DNA of 22,541 bases from Akkermansia sp. GTDB lineage: Bacteria; Verrucomicrobiota; Verrucomicrobiia; Verrucomicrobiales; Akkermansiaceae. The position numbers were made by a program, and so were the translations under genes. Below are positions 1-5,856 of the stretch, in pieces. Location: positions 1 through 22,541 of the forward strand of contig JAGBZE010000187.1 in the NCBI GenBank assembly GCA_017628435.1, given 5' to 3'. Each line of letters opens with the position of its first letter. The first letter of the stretch is position 1. The notes under the pieces were generated by a model, which saw nothing but the letters and a program-made list of their open reading frames with translations, was not told the origin of the DNA and made no database searches.

Positions 1-155
1 CGCAGCAGCGTAGCATCCCTGTGCCCCAGTCCGACCAAAGGTCGGATTTCGTCCCCGCCAACGGCGGGGATTTCGTCCTGCCCGACGGGCAGGATTTCGT
101 CCGCGAAGCGGATTTCGTTTCCTGTCGGTAGTTGCATATTTTCTTCCCAATCCAT
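1..155 (-). pseudogene. Recombinase C-terminal remnant fused to hairpin-array ORF (partial)
   Basis: Reading the minus strand from an ATG at 155, an open frame runs off the left edge (51 codons visible). Its last residues, GHRDATLLR, equal residues 310-318 of the neighbouring recombinase. The 23 bases at 1-23 are identical to 333-355. Upstream of that match the frame is not recombinase: it is the left half of the hairpin array, where each unit is 18 or 24 bases long, so the frame stays open and encodes a repeated DEI tripeptide. An AAGGTGG lies 9 bases before the ATG. I read this as a recombinase copy that lost its 5' part and was joined to array DNA. Whether it is expressed is unknown. The rest of the copy lies outside the window. 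Confidence 0.5.
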
Positions 156-261
156 GGGTTGTGTTCCACCTTCGGTAAAACGGTTAACGAAATCGCCGCA
201 GAAGCGGCGACGAAATCCACGCTGCGCGTGGACGATATCGCGGCTCATGCCGCGACGATAT
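31..261. repeat. Mirrored hairpin array A with constant 7-mer linkers
   Basis: The left half contains perfect hairpins at 31-45, 53-69, 77-93 and 101-111, each followed by the same linker ATTTCGT (46-52, 70-76, 94-100, 112-118). A 68-base centre (119-186) follows. The right half then has the linker in reverse complement, ACGAAAT or ACGATAT (187-193, 210-216, 232-238, 255-261), alternating with hairpins at 194-209, 217-231 and 239-254. Stem sequences differ from unit to unit, but each is perfectly self-complementary with a 3-4 base loop. The right half overlaps the last codons of the recombinase, whose stop codon sits in the loop of hairpin 239-254. The function is unknown. It is not CRISPR, because the constant part is 7 bases and the variable part is palindromic. 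Confidence 0.85.
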
Positions 262-1285
262 CCTCACTACGTTCGGACTGGCCCCAGAAACGCTGCGCGT
301 TTCTGACCCCTCGTTGGTCCACATAGCGCGTGCGCAGCAGCGTAGCATCCCTGTGTCCTATCTCCAACTGCAGCTCCGCAAAACTGCGGAAATGGCTCAG
401 GTGATAGCTCGCAAAGGTATGCCGCAGCGCATCCTGCGGCCAGCGGTGGGCAAGGGAATCCCACCCCGCCGCGCGGCGCAGCTCCCGCCAGTGGTGCAGC
501 CAGTTCGGCGGGCATATCAACTCATTATCTTTTCCTTTTCTCTTTCGCAGAATCCGCAGCAGTGGCTTGTGAATCGTCACCCTCCGCGCACCGCCCGTCT
601 TGCTGTGGCGGGGCAGAATGTAAATCGCCCGTTCTTGCAAATCCACCTGCGCCCAGGTGAGCCGCGCCACCTCGTGCGGACGTATCCCGGCGTACAGCAT
701 CATCCCCACCGCCGCTGCGCAGCTGCCGCCCTGGTAGGCCTCAGCTGTGGTGGTAATCTGCTCAATCTCCTGCGGCGAGAGAATCGGTACCTGCTTCTCC
801 ACCACCCGCGGCGCCTCCACCCGCGCCACGGGATTTGCATCGCACCAGCCCCGCTTCACCGCCGTGCCGAAGACTCCGCTCAGAATCAGCCGCGCCTTCT
901 GCCGCTGCCGGGGCGTATCAAATGCCTGCTCAATATACCCCGCACACTCCTGCGGAGTCATCGCCCGCACCCGCCGCTTCGCTAACCCCGGGCATCGCTT
1001 CATGAACCTCCGTGTGAAATACCGGAAGTCGTACACCGTCCGTGTCCGCCTGTCCTTCCGCGCCTCCAGTGCTGCCTCCACTGCCTTCTCAAAGGTCACT
1101 GTCCGTTCCTGTTGCCGCAATGCCTCAGCCCCGGCAGCTATGCACCTCATGGCTCGTTTCGTTCTACCTCGTCCGGCATCCAGTGCTGTTTTTGCCACCA
1201 GCGCCGCCTCCAGTACATCGGCTCCCGTACTCCTCAATACCGCCAGCGCGGCGCAATCTGTTTCATTCAATGTGTAGGTCTTCAT
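245..1285 (-). CDS. Tyrosine recombinase / integrase
   Basis: This is a 346-residue site-specific recombinase of the phage integrase family, which cuts and rejoins DNA through a tyrosine nucleophile. Visible catalytic residues are R202 (YAGIRPHEVARLTW), K229 (HSKTGG), R288 and H289 (DALRHTFASYHL), H311 (IGHRD) and Y321 (RYVDQ). The usual first histidine of the HxxR box is Asp285, a variation whose effect I cannot judge. Residues about 60-150 fit a core-binding domain. I chose the ATG at 1285 (MKTYTLNE). The frame stays open to an ATG at 1405, but that extension would run through the inverted repeat and regulatory-looking palindromes. The gene is divergent from the Pmp-like surface gene and its 3' end merges into the hairpin array. 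This suggests it acts on a local DNA switch or belongs to a mobile element, which is inference. Confidence 0.88.
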   Translation of the reverse strand: MKTYTLNETDCAALAVLRSTGADVLEAALVAKTALDAGRGRTKRAMRCIAAGAEALRQQERTVTFEKAVEAALEARKDRRTRTVYDFRYFTRRFMKRCPGLAKRRVRAMTPQECAGYIEQAFDTPRQRQKARLILSGVFGTAVKRGWCDANPVARVEAPRVVEKQVPILSPQEIEQITTTAEAYQGGSCAAAVGMMLYAGIRPHEVARLTWAQVDLQERAIYILPRHSKTGGARRVTIHKPLLRILRKRKGKDNELICPPNWLHHWRELRRAAGWDSLAHRWPQDALRHTFASYHLSHFRSFAELQLEIGHRDATLLRTRYVDQRGVRNAQRFWGQSERSEDIVAA

Positions 1286-1293
1286 AGCGTGAA

Positions 1294-1447
1294 TTCGGAA
1301 TCCGTAAGTCAAGCATGAAGCCCATTCTGAAAACAGAATATTCAGCAGCTCGGAACATCGTTCCACCTCTGAGGTAAAAGTTTCGTTAGCAATGAAGCAA
1401 ATCATTTACAGTGTTGCTCATCTTAATCAAAATCTACGGATTCCGAA
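1294..1447. promoter_or_regulatory. Candidate invertible promoter segment bounded by 13-bp inverted repeat
   Basis: TTCGGAATCCGTA at 1294-1306 is the exact reverse complement of TACGGATTCCGAA at 1435-1447. The 128 bases between them (1307-1434) hold three small palindromes: 1324-1339, 1352-1364 and 1365-1375. The base block touching the left arm (1307-1312) reads TTGACT on the minus strand. If the segment were inverted, TTGACT would occupy 1429-1434, giving TTGACT, 17 bp (the arm plus AGCG), then TAGACT at 1452-1457, upstream of the surface gene at 1490. In the orientation shown that -35 position is AAAATC. TTGACT is also the -35 of the tpiA, rplY and PUR-protein promoters here. The inversion itself is inferred and was not observed. 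Confidence 0.55.
1405..1433 (+). promoter_or_regulatory. Possible alternative promoter inside the inverted-repeat segment
   Basis: TTTACA (1405-1410), 17 bases, then CAAAAT (1428-1433) resembles a sigma70 promoter and points to the surface gene in the present orientation. After inversion it would point to the recombinase gene instead. The -10 is weak, so this is a low-confidence call. Confidence 0.3.
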
Positions 1448-1489
1448 AGCGTAGACTCAGGATAAGCTCATTTCTATTTCTTCTTTTCT

Positions 1490-4342
1490 ATGAAACCTCA
1501 TCTTCCTCTCTTCCTGCGCAAGTCTATTTTCTCCTGTTTGGCTGTTGTAACTGCGTTTTCTCTGGGCTGTGGTGATGCCTGGGGCGAGTCGACGGACAAT
1601 CCCCATAATCTAGTATCAGGCAGCTCATCACTCACTTGGAATACCAATGCTGAAAATAAGGTGTTTACCAATGCGGCGGGTGAGGCAGCCGCGTTCACTC
1701 AGGGAGATAACGTAAGCTTTGAGAGCTCGGCCTCTGTAACACTGGGAGAGAATATCATGGCCGTGCAGGTAAGCATTGTCAATGGGGCAGATGTGGTAAT
1801 TGATCCAGGTGCTTTCTTGCTGGATTTCGATACGCTGGCACTGCTGGGTGGATCCCTGCAGATGGGCGATTCGCTGAGCATTGGTGCAGGCGATACCCTG
1901 GCTTTTGGGGTCAACGGTTCCGTATTGAAATCTGCCTTGGTGCTGGGGGATGAAGCCACGCTGAATATCGATTTTTCCGGCAGCGGTTCCGCTACCAGCC
2001 TGAATAACTCCACCCTCACCCTGCAGGGCGGTAGCTGGCTCCAGCTTTCCAGCTGCGGCAGCGGAGATGGCAAGACTTACACTCTCCTTACCGGTGTTTC
2101 CGGTCTGGTGGATTCCGATGGTAATGAGCTGATTCTGGACTCTTCGAATAATGCCATCTCCAACTATTTCGATACCACCCAGCCCGGTACAGGCTTCTGG
2201 AAGGACTCCTCCTTGGCGCTCACCGCAGATGGAGCCCTCCAGCTCGTGCGGCATAATGAAGAGGTAAAGGAGGCGATAACCATCACCTCCCGCCAGGATG
2301 GAGGAGCCAATTACCAGTATTATGAAAGCGTCAGTTTTGAAAATATATCTTCCACATCCTCTGGCGGCGCGATTTATGGGGCCTCGAAGAGCACCATCAC
2401 GCTGAGTAACAACGGTAGCGTGGTGTTTGATGGAAATATCGCATCTGATGGCGGCGCGATTTATGGGCTCTCGTCTAGCACCATCATGCTGAGTAACAAC
2501 GGGAGCGTGGAGTTCAGCGGTAATACGGCATCCGGCTACTCTGCCTCTGGCGGCGCGATTTATGGGGGGGATGACAGCACGATAATGCTGAGTAACAACG
2601 GGAGTGTAGAGTTCAATGGAAACAAAAGTTCTATAAGTGGAGGAAATTATTGTAGTGGGGGAGCTATATGTGGAGGAACTATCATTTTGAGCGATAATGG
2701 TAGTGTGAATATATGTAGAAATTCTGTTTCTTCGTTTCCTTCATCCTACCTCACATGGGTTCAATCCGCAGGTGGAGCGATTTGTGGGAAGATTATCATA
2801 CTGAAAAATAATGCATACGTGTCCTTTGTTGAAAATAAGGCTTCATCTTCTAAAGCGTCATATGGTGGCGCGATTTATGGGGCTGGGTATGAGTGTGATA
2901 GCATCACACTTAGCGACAATGGATGTGTAACTTTCAGCATGAATGAAGCTATGTATGGTGGAGCGATTTATGGGGAGATGGAAAGCACGATAGTGTTGAA
3001 TAACAACGGAAGCGTAGAGTTCAGTGAGAATAAGTCTTCCTTCGAGGGTGGTGCGGTTAATGGAGATACTATTGTTCTGTCTGACAATGGTAGTGTTGTG
3101 GTAAAGGGAAATATGGCTTCAGGCTATGGAGGTGCAATAAGATGTTGGCATATAACTCTGAGTAATAATGGCAATGTATTGTTCAGTCGGAATACTGTAT
3201 CCGGCTCTGTTTATTTTGATGTATTAGGAGGTGCGGTTTACACATATGGCAACCTGAGCATTCAGAATAATGATTCCGTACTTTTCGAGAAAAATGCAGA
3301 GGTGAACAGCGGAACCTATCGCCTACGCAGTGTCTATGCCTATAACGGTGATGAGATATCGTTTTCAGCGGAGGCGGACAAGAGCATAGAGTTCCGGGAT
3401 TCAGTGTTTATTGGCTCCGGTTCTACGGTGGCTATGAATGCCGATTATACCTATCAGAATGAAGATGGAGTCTCAATCACCGTCAAGCAGCAGGGTGATA
3501 TTCTCTTCACCGGCAAGTACACAGAGCAGCACCTGAATGAATTGCTGGAGGACGCAGGAGCCGGACGCACTGCCACGGCGGAGGAGATTCTCAATTCCTG
3601 CACCACGGAGGTGAATGCCATGACTAATCTTTATGGCGGTCGCCTTCGTGTGGAGGATGGCGCGATTTACCAGGGCTATGGTATTACCGCTCACGAAGGT
3701 TCTGAAGCCACCGTGCTGGTGAAGGATGCAGAGCTGAGCCATGTGGGCTACGCTTTGGAATTCAATGTCGGCACGGCATTGGAGGTGGCGGGAAATAGCA
3801 CCATTCGCGGTAATGTGAACCTGCTGGCCGATAGTTTATTCAAATTGGAAAAGGCAGCTTCGCTGAGTCTGCACGAGACTCTGGAGGCAGATGCCGCAGA
3901 ATTGACGGTGCAGGGTACAGCCCTGGTGGCGGGCAGTTCCACGCTGAATGCCAGCCTGACCCTGGCGGATGGTGCTACGCTGGATATGATGAGCCTGGAT
4001 GCCGGGGCGGTTACCTTGAATGGAGCTCTGACCTTTGGTGCCCAGGTGGAGATGGGGGAGAACCTGATGGCGATTCTGAATGAAATGCGTGGCTGGGAGG
4101 AAAGCGTGACCTTGTTCACAGGAATTGAGAGCCTGGTGTTGCCACAGGTGGTGACATCGGGCGATTCCGGCCGCGTGTGGGTGGGGGATGTGTTCAGTAA
4201 TCTGGCAGGGAATGAGAGTTATTACATTGACTTCAAAGCTGATGTAGGTGCCTTGCTCGTTGTCCATGTCCCCGAACCTACAACAACAAGCCTCAGCCTG
4301 CTGGTACTCGCTGCACTTGCGATGCGCCGCCGTAGAGGATAA
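1490..4342 (+). CDS. Pmp-like beta-helix surface protein with PEP-CTERM anchor
   Basis: A 950-residue exported protein. Residues 1-33 form a signal peptide with basic and hydrophobic stretches ending near GDAWGES. Residues about 290-600 carry ten repeats of roughly 28-36 residues with the pattern GGAIYG, STIxLSNNGSV, FxxN. These GGA(I/L/V) and FxxN tetrapeptide pairs are the signature of chlamydial polymorphic membrane proteins and predict a right-handed beta-helix. Further beta-rich sequence follows. The C-terminus is VPEP, a hydrophobic helix, then RRRRG: a PEP-CTERM sorting signal cut by an exosortase-type enzyme in other bacteria. No Pmp autotransporter barrel is visible. DNA of the first repeats is nearly identical (GGCGGCGCGATTTATGGG at 2363, 2450, 2549), while 2630-3300 is AT-richer. 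A role in adhesion or surface variation is inferred. No Shine-Dalgarno precedes the ATG. Confidence 0.9.
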   Translation: MKPHLPLFLRKSIFSCLAVVTAFSLGCGDAWGESTDNPHNLVSGSSSLTWNTNAENKVFTNAAGEAAAFTQGDNVSFESSASVTLGENIMAVQVSIVNGADVVIDPGAFLLDFDTLALLGGSLQMGDSLSIGAGDTLAFGVNGSVLKSALVLGDEATLNIDFSGSGSATSLNNSTLTLQGGSWLQLSSCGSGDGKTYTLLTGVSGLVDSDGNELILDSSNNAISNYFDTTQPGTGFWKDSSLALTADGALQLVRHNEEVKEAITITSRQDGGANYQYYESVSFENISSTSSGGAIYGASKSTITLSNNGSVVFDGNIASDGGAIYGLSSSTIMLSNNGSVEFSGNTASGYSASGGAIYGGDDSTIMLSNNGSVEFNGNKSSISGGNYCSGGAICGGTIILSDNGSVNICRNSVSSFPSSYLTWVQSAGGAICGKIIILKNNAYVSFVENKASSSKASYGGAIYGAGYECDSITLSDNGCVTFSMNEAMYGGAIYGEMESTIVLNNNGSVEFSENKSSFEGGAVNGDTIVLSDNGSVVVKGNMASGYGGAIRCWHITLSNNGNVLFSRNTVSGSVYFDVLGGAVYTYGNLSIQNNDSVLFEKNAEVNSGTYRLRSVYAYNGDEISFSAEADKSIEFRDSVFIGSGSTVAMNADYTYQNEDGVSITVKQQGDILFTGKYTEQHLNELLEDAGAGRTATAEEILNSCTTEVNAMTNLYGGRLRVEDGAIYQGYGITAHEGSEATVLVKDAELSHVGYALEFNVGTALEVAGNSTIRGNVNLLADSLFKLEKAASLSLHETLEADAAELTVQGTALVAGSSTLNASLTLADGATLDMMSLDAGAVTLNGALTFGAQVEMGENLMAILNEMRGWEESVTLFTGIESLVLPQVVTSGDSGRVWVGDVFSNLAGNESYYIDFKADVGALLVVHVPEPTTTSLSLLVLAALAMRRRRG
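2363..3300 (+). repeat. In-gene GGAI/FxxN coding repeats
   Basis: About ten coding repeats lie within the surface protein gene. The block GGCGGCGCGATTTATGGG recurs exactly at 2363-2380, 2450-2467 and 2549-2566, and with one change at 2864-2881. Later units keep the amino acid pattern but diverge in DNA and become AT-rich. Exact copies near 2363-2566 would be prone to slippage or recombination that adds or removes repeats in frame. Confidence 0.8.
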
Positions 4343-4370
4343 ACGGTACTCGGGCCGCGCAACGATAATT

Positions 4371-4406
4371 CGTGCACCGGGAATTGTTTCCCGGTGCGCG
4401 GTTTTA
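4371..4406 (+). terminator. Intrinsic terminator after surface gene
   Basis: GCACCGGGAA (4374-4383) pairs with TTCCCGGTGC (4388-4397). Flanking bases extend the stem, and GGTTTTATT follows. It lies 30 bases after the stop codon of the surface protein gene. Confidence 0.8.
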
Positions 4407-4491
4407 TTGCGGGGGCACCCGTCTACGCCCTACGGACCGAGGCGAGACAGGAAAGACCTGTGCTTCGAGAGGCCGCAGCCATATTTTAGGC

Positions 4492-4520
4492 TTGACTTGG
4501 CGGGGGATTCGGGGTAGTCT
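4492..4520 (+). promoter_or_regulatory. Promoter of tpiA
   Basis: TTGACT (4492-4497), 17 bp spacer, TAGTCT (4515-4520). The predicted start near 4527 leaves a leader of about 26 bases. The stretch 4407-4491 between terminator and promoter holds nothing else I recognise beyond a short hairpin around 4446-4460. Confidence 0.55.
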
Positions 4521-4552
4521 GAACTGCGTCATAACAAGACATTTATACTACT

Positions 4553-5317
4553 ATGTCCCGTACCCCCATCATTGCCGCTAACTGGAAGATGAACAAGGGC
4601 CCGAAGGAAGCCAAGGAGTTCCTCGCCGCCCTTAAGGATGAACTTACTTGCGAGTGCAAGGCTGTTGACAAGGTGATCGTTCCCCCGTTTGTGACGATTC
4701 CCGCTGTTATGGAGACCCTTAACGGTTGCACCTGCCTGGGCGTTGGCGCTCAGGACGTGAGCGACCGCGACAACGGCGCTTTCACCGGCGAAATTTCCAC
4801 CGATATGCTTAACGAGCTGGGCTGCAAGTACGTGGTGCTTGGCCACAGCGAGCGCCGCCAGTACCATGGCGAGACCAACGCTTACATCAACAAGAAGATT
4901 AAGAAGGCTCTTGCCGCCGGTATCTGCCCGATTTACTGCATCGGTGAGACGCTGGAGCAGCGCCAGGGTGGTGAGCTTGAGACCGTGCTGAAGAGCCAGG
5001 TTGTGGAAGGTCTTGAGGGCCTGACCGCCGAGGAGGTTGCTGGTCTGGTTATCGCTTACGAGCCCGTGTGGGCCATCGGTACCGGTGTGACCGCTTCTTC
5101 CGCTGATGCCCAGGCTGCTCACGCCTTCATCCGTGGCGTGGTTGCCGAGGCCTTCGGTGCCGCTGCTGCTGAGGCTGTGCGTCTCCAGTACGGTGGTTCT
5201 GTGAAGCCCGACAATGCTGCCGAGCTCATGAGCCAGCCCGATATCGACGGTGCCCTCGTGGGTGGCGCCGCTCTGAAGGCTGATTCCTTCGCCGCCATCA
5301 TCAAGGCTGCTCTGTAA
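4553..5317 (+). CDS. tpiA: Triosephosphate isomerase
   Basis: A 254-residue enzyme, typical for the family, interconverting dihydroxyacetone phosphate and glyceraldehyde 3-phosphate in cytosolic glycolysis and gluconeogenesis. The active-site residues are all visible: N10 and K12 in AANWKMNKG, His98 in VLGHSERR, and Glu170 in AYEPVWAIGTG, which also contains the flexible loop 6. The phosphate-binding YGGSVKPDNA follows. The start is fixed by the conserved N-terminal strand (PIIAANWK). There is no Shine-Dalgarno before the ATG (TTATACTACT). Codon use is strongly biased (GCC/GCT, AAG, GGT), as expected for a highly expressed gene. The gene appears monocistronic, with its own promoter and a strong terminator. 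Confidence 0.98.
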   Translation: MSRTPIIAANWKMNKGPKEAKEFLAALKDELTCECKAVDKVIVPPFVTIPAVMETLNGCTCLGVGAQDVSDRDNGAFTGEISTDMLNELGCKYVVLGHSERRQYHGETNAYINKKIKKALAAGICPIYCIGETLEQRQGGELETVLKSQVVEGLEGLTAEEVAGLVIAYEPVWAIGTGVTASSADAQAAHAFIRGVVAEAFGAAAAEAVRLQYGGSVKPDNAAELMSQPDIDGALVGGAALKADSFAAIIKAAL

Positions 5318-5348
5318 GGAATACTCCTGAACGGAAGTTAATTCTACA

Positions 5349-5383
5349 AAAAAGGCACGCAGGTCTGACTTGCGTGCCTTTTT
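5349..5383 (+). terminator. Intrinsic terminator of tpiA
   Basis: AAAAAGGCACGCA (5349-5361) and TGCGTGCCTTTTT (5371-5383) form a perfect 13-bp stem ending in a T run, 31 bases after the tpiA stop. Confidence 0.93.
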
Positions 5384-5395
5384 CTATGTTGGAGA

Positions 5396-5830
5396 ATTTC
5401 ATATGCTGGCAACGCCAGCGTATTTCGTGCAGGAGCCTGCGACTGCAATTCATGCCACCCAGAAGGGGTGGTATTTCATACACCCGGGAACCGGGTGTAA
5501 TTCATTGAGCCGAGCCAGCGGCGACTGGTTACTGCTGCATCAGCAGCAGTACTGCCGTTACTTCAATGTTATATATACGGCATTCAACGGGCAATATGAA
5601 AACCTTGCAATCATTAATTTCGCCCAATGATGCCTAATTGGGGATGTTACTGCTGCACTGGAAGTACCGCTGCTGATGCAGCGGTAACTTGTCGGCCCTG
5701 CGGGCCTCAATGAATTACACGCTTTGCGTGTACGAAATGCGCCCTGTCGGGCGCATGAAAGTGCAGCTAGTGCCACACATGAAATACGCTGGCAATGCCA
5801 GCGTGCGAATTCCCCGTACTGCGTATGGGG
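5396..5830. repeat. Mirrored hairpin array B with conserved inverted cores
   Basis: The left half has linkers ATTTCAT/ATTTCGT/AATTCAT at 5396, 5422, 5447, 5473 and 5499 separating hairpins 5403-5421, 5429-5446, 5454-5472 and 5480-5498. The right half has reverse-complement linkers ATGAATT, ACGAAAT, ATGAAAG, ATGAAAT and GCGAATT at 5710, 5732, 5755, 5779 and 5805. These separate hairpins 5717-5731, 5739-5754, 5786-5804 and 5812-5830 and one decayed unit (5762-5778). Between them two homologous cores lie in opposite orientation (5499-5556 and 5660-5716). Both read AATTCATTGA, a hairpin, GAC, then GTTACYGCTGCATCAGCAGC. The core stems differ by paired changes (T-A in one, C-G in the other). The array fills the gap between convergent tpiA and alr. 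No protein gene is evident, and the function is unknown. Confidence 0.85.
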
Positions 5831-5834
5831 ATAA

Positions 5835-5856
5835 GGCGAGCTGGTAGGAGCTCGCC
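5835..5856 (-). terminator. Hairpin just after alr stop
   Basis: GGCGAGCT (5835-5842) and AGCTCGCC (5849-5856) form a perfect 8-bp stem touching the alr stop codon. There is no long T run (TTAT follows on the minus strand), so termination is only possible. It may be the outermost unit of the hairpin array. Confidence 0.4.

Noticed and set aside
31..261. Array A as a CRISPR array
   Set aside because: The constant element is only 7 bases, the variable parts are palindromes of 11-17 bases rather than unique spacers, orientation reverses halfway, and no cas genes are present.
31..261. Array A as an integron with attC sites
   Set aside because: There are no gene cassettes between hairpins, no consensus core sites, and the recombinase lacks the extra integron-integrase region that I could recognise.
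1286..1405. Forty-residue N-terminal extension of the recombinase from an ATG at 1405
   Set aside because: It would place the inverted repeat and several palindromes inside the coding sequence. MKTYTLNE at 1285 is a more natural start. It cannot be fully excluded.
4407..4491. Possible tRNA or small RNA upstream of tpiA
   Set aside because: Only one short hairpin is visible. There is no cloverleaf, TPsiC-like motif or dedicated terminator.
5557..5659. Protein-coding gene in the centre of array B
   Set aside because: The short frames there are made of array repeats, have no recognisable start context and match no family.
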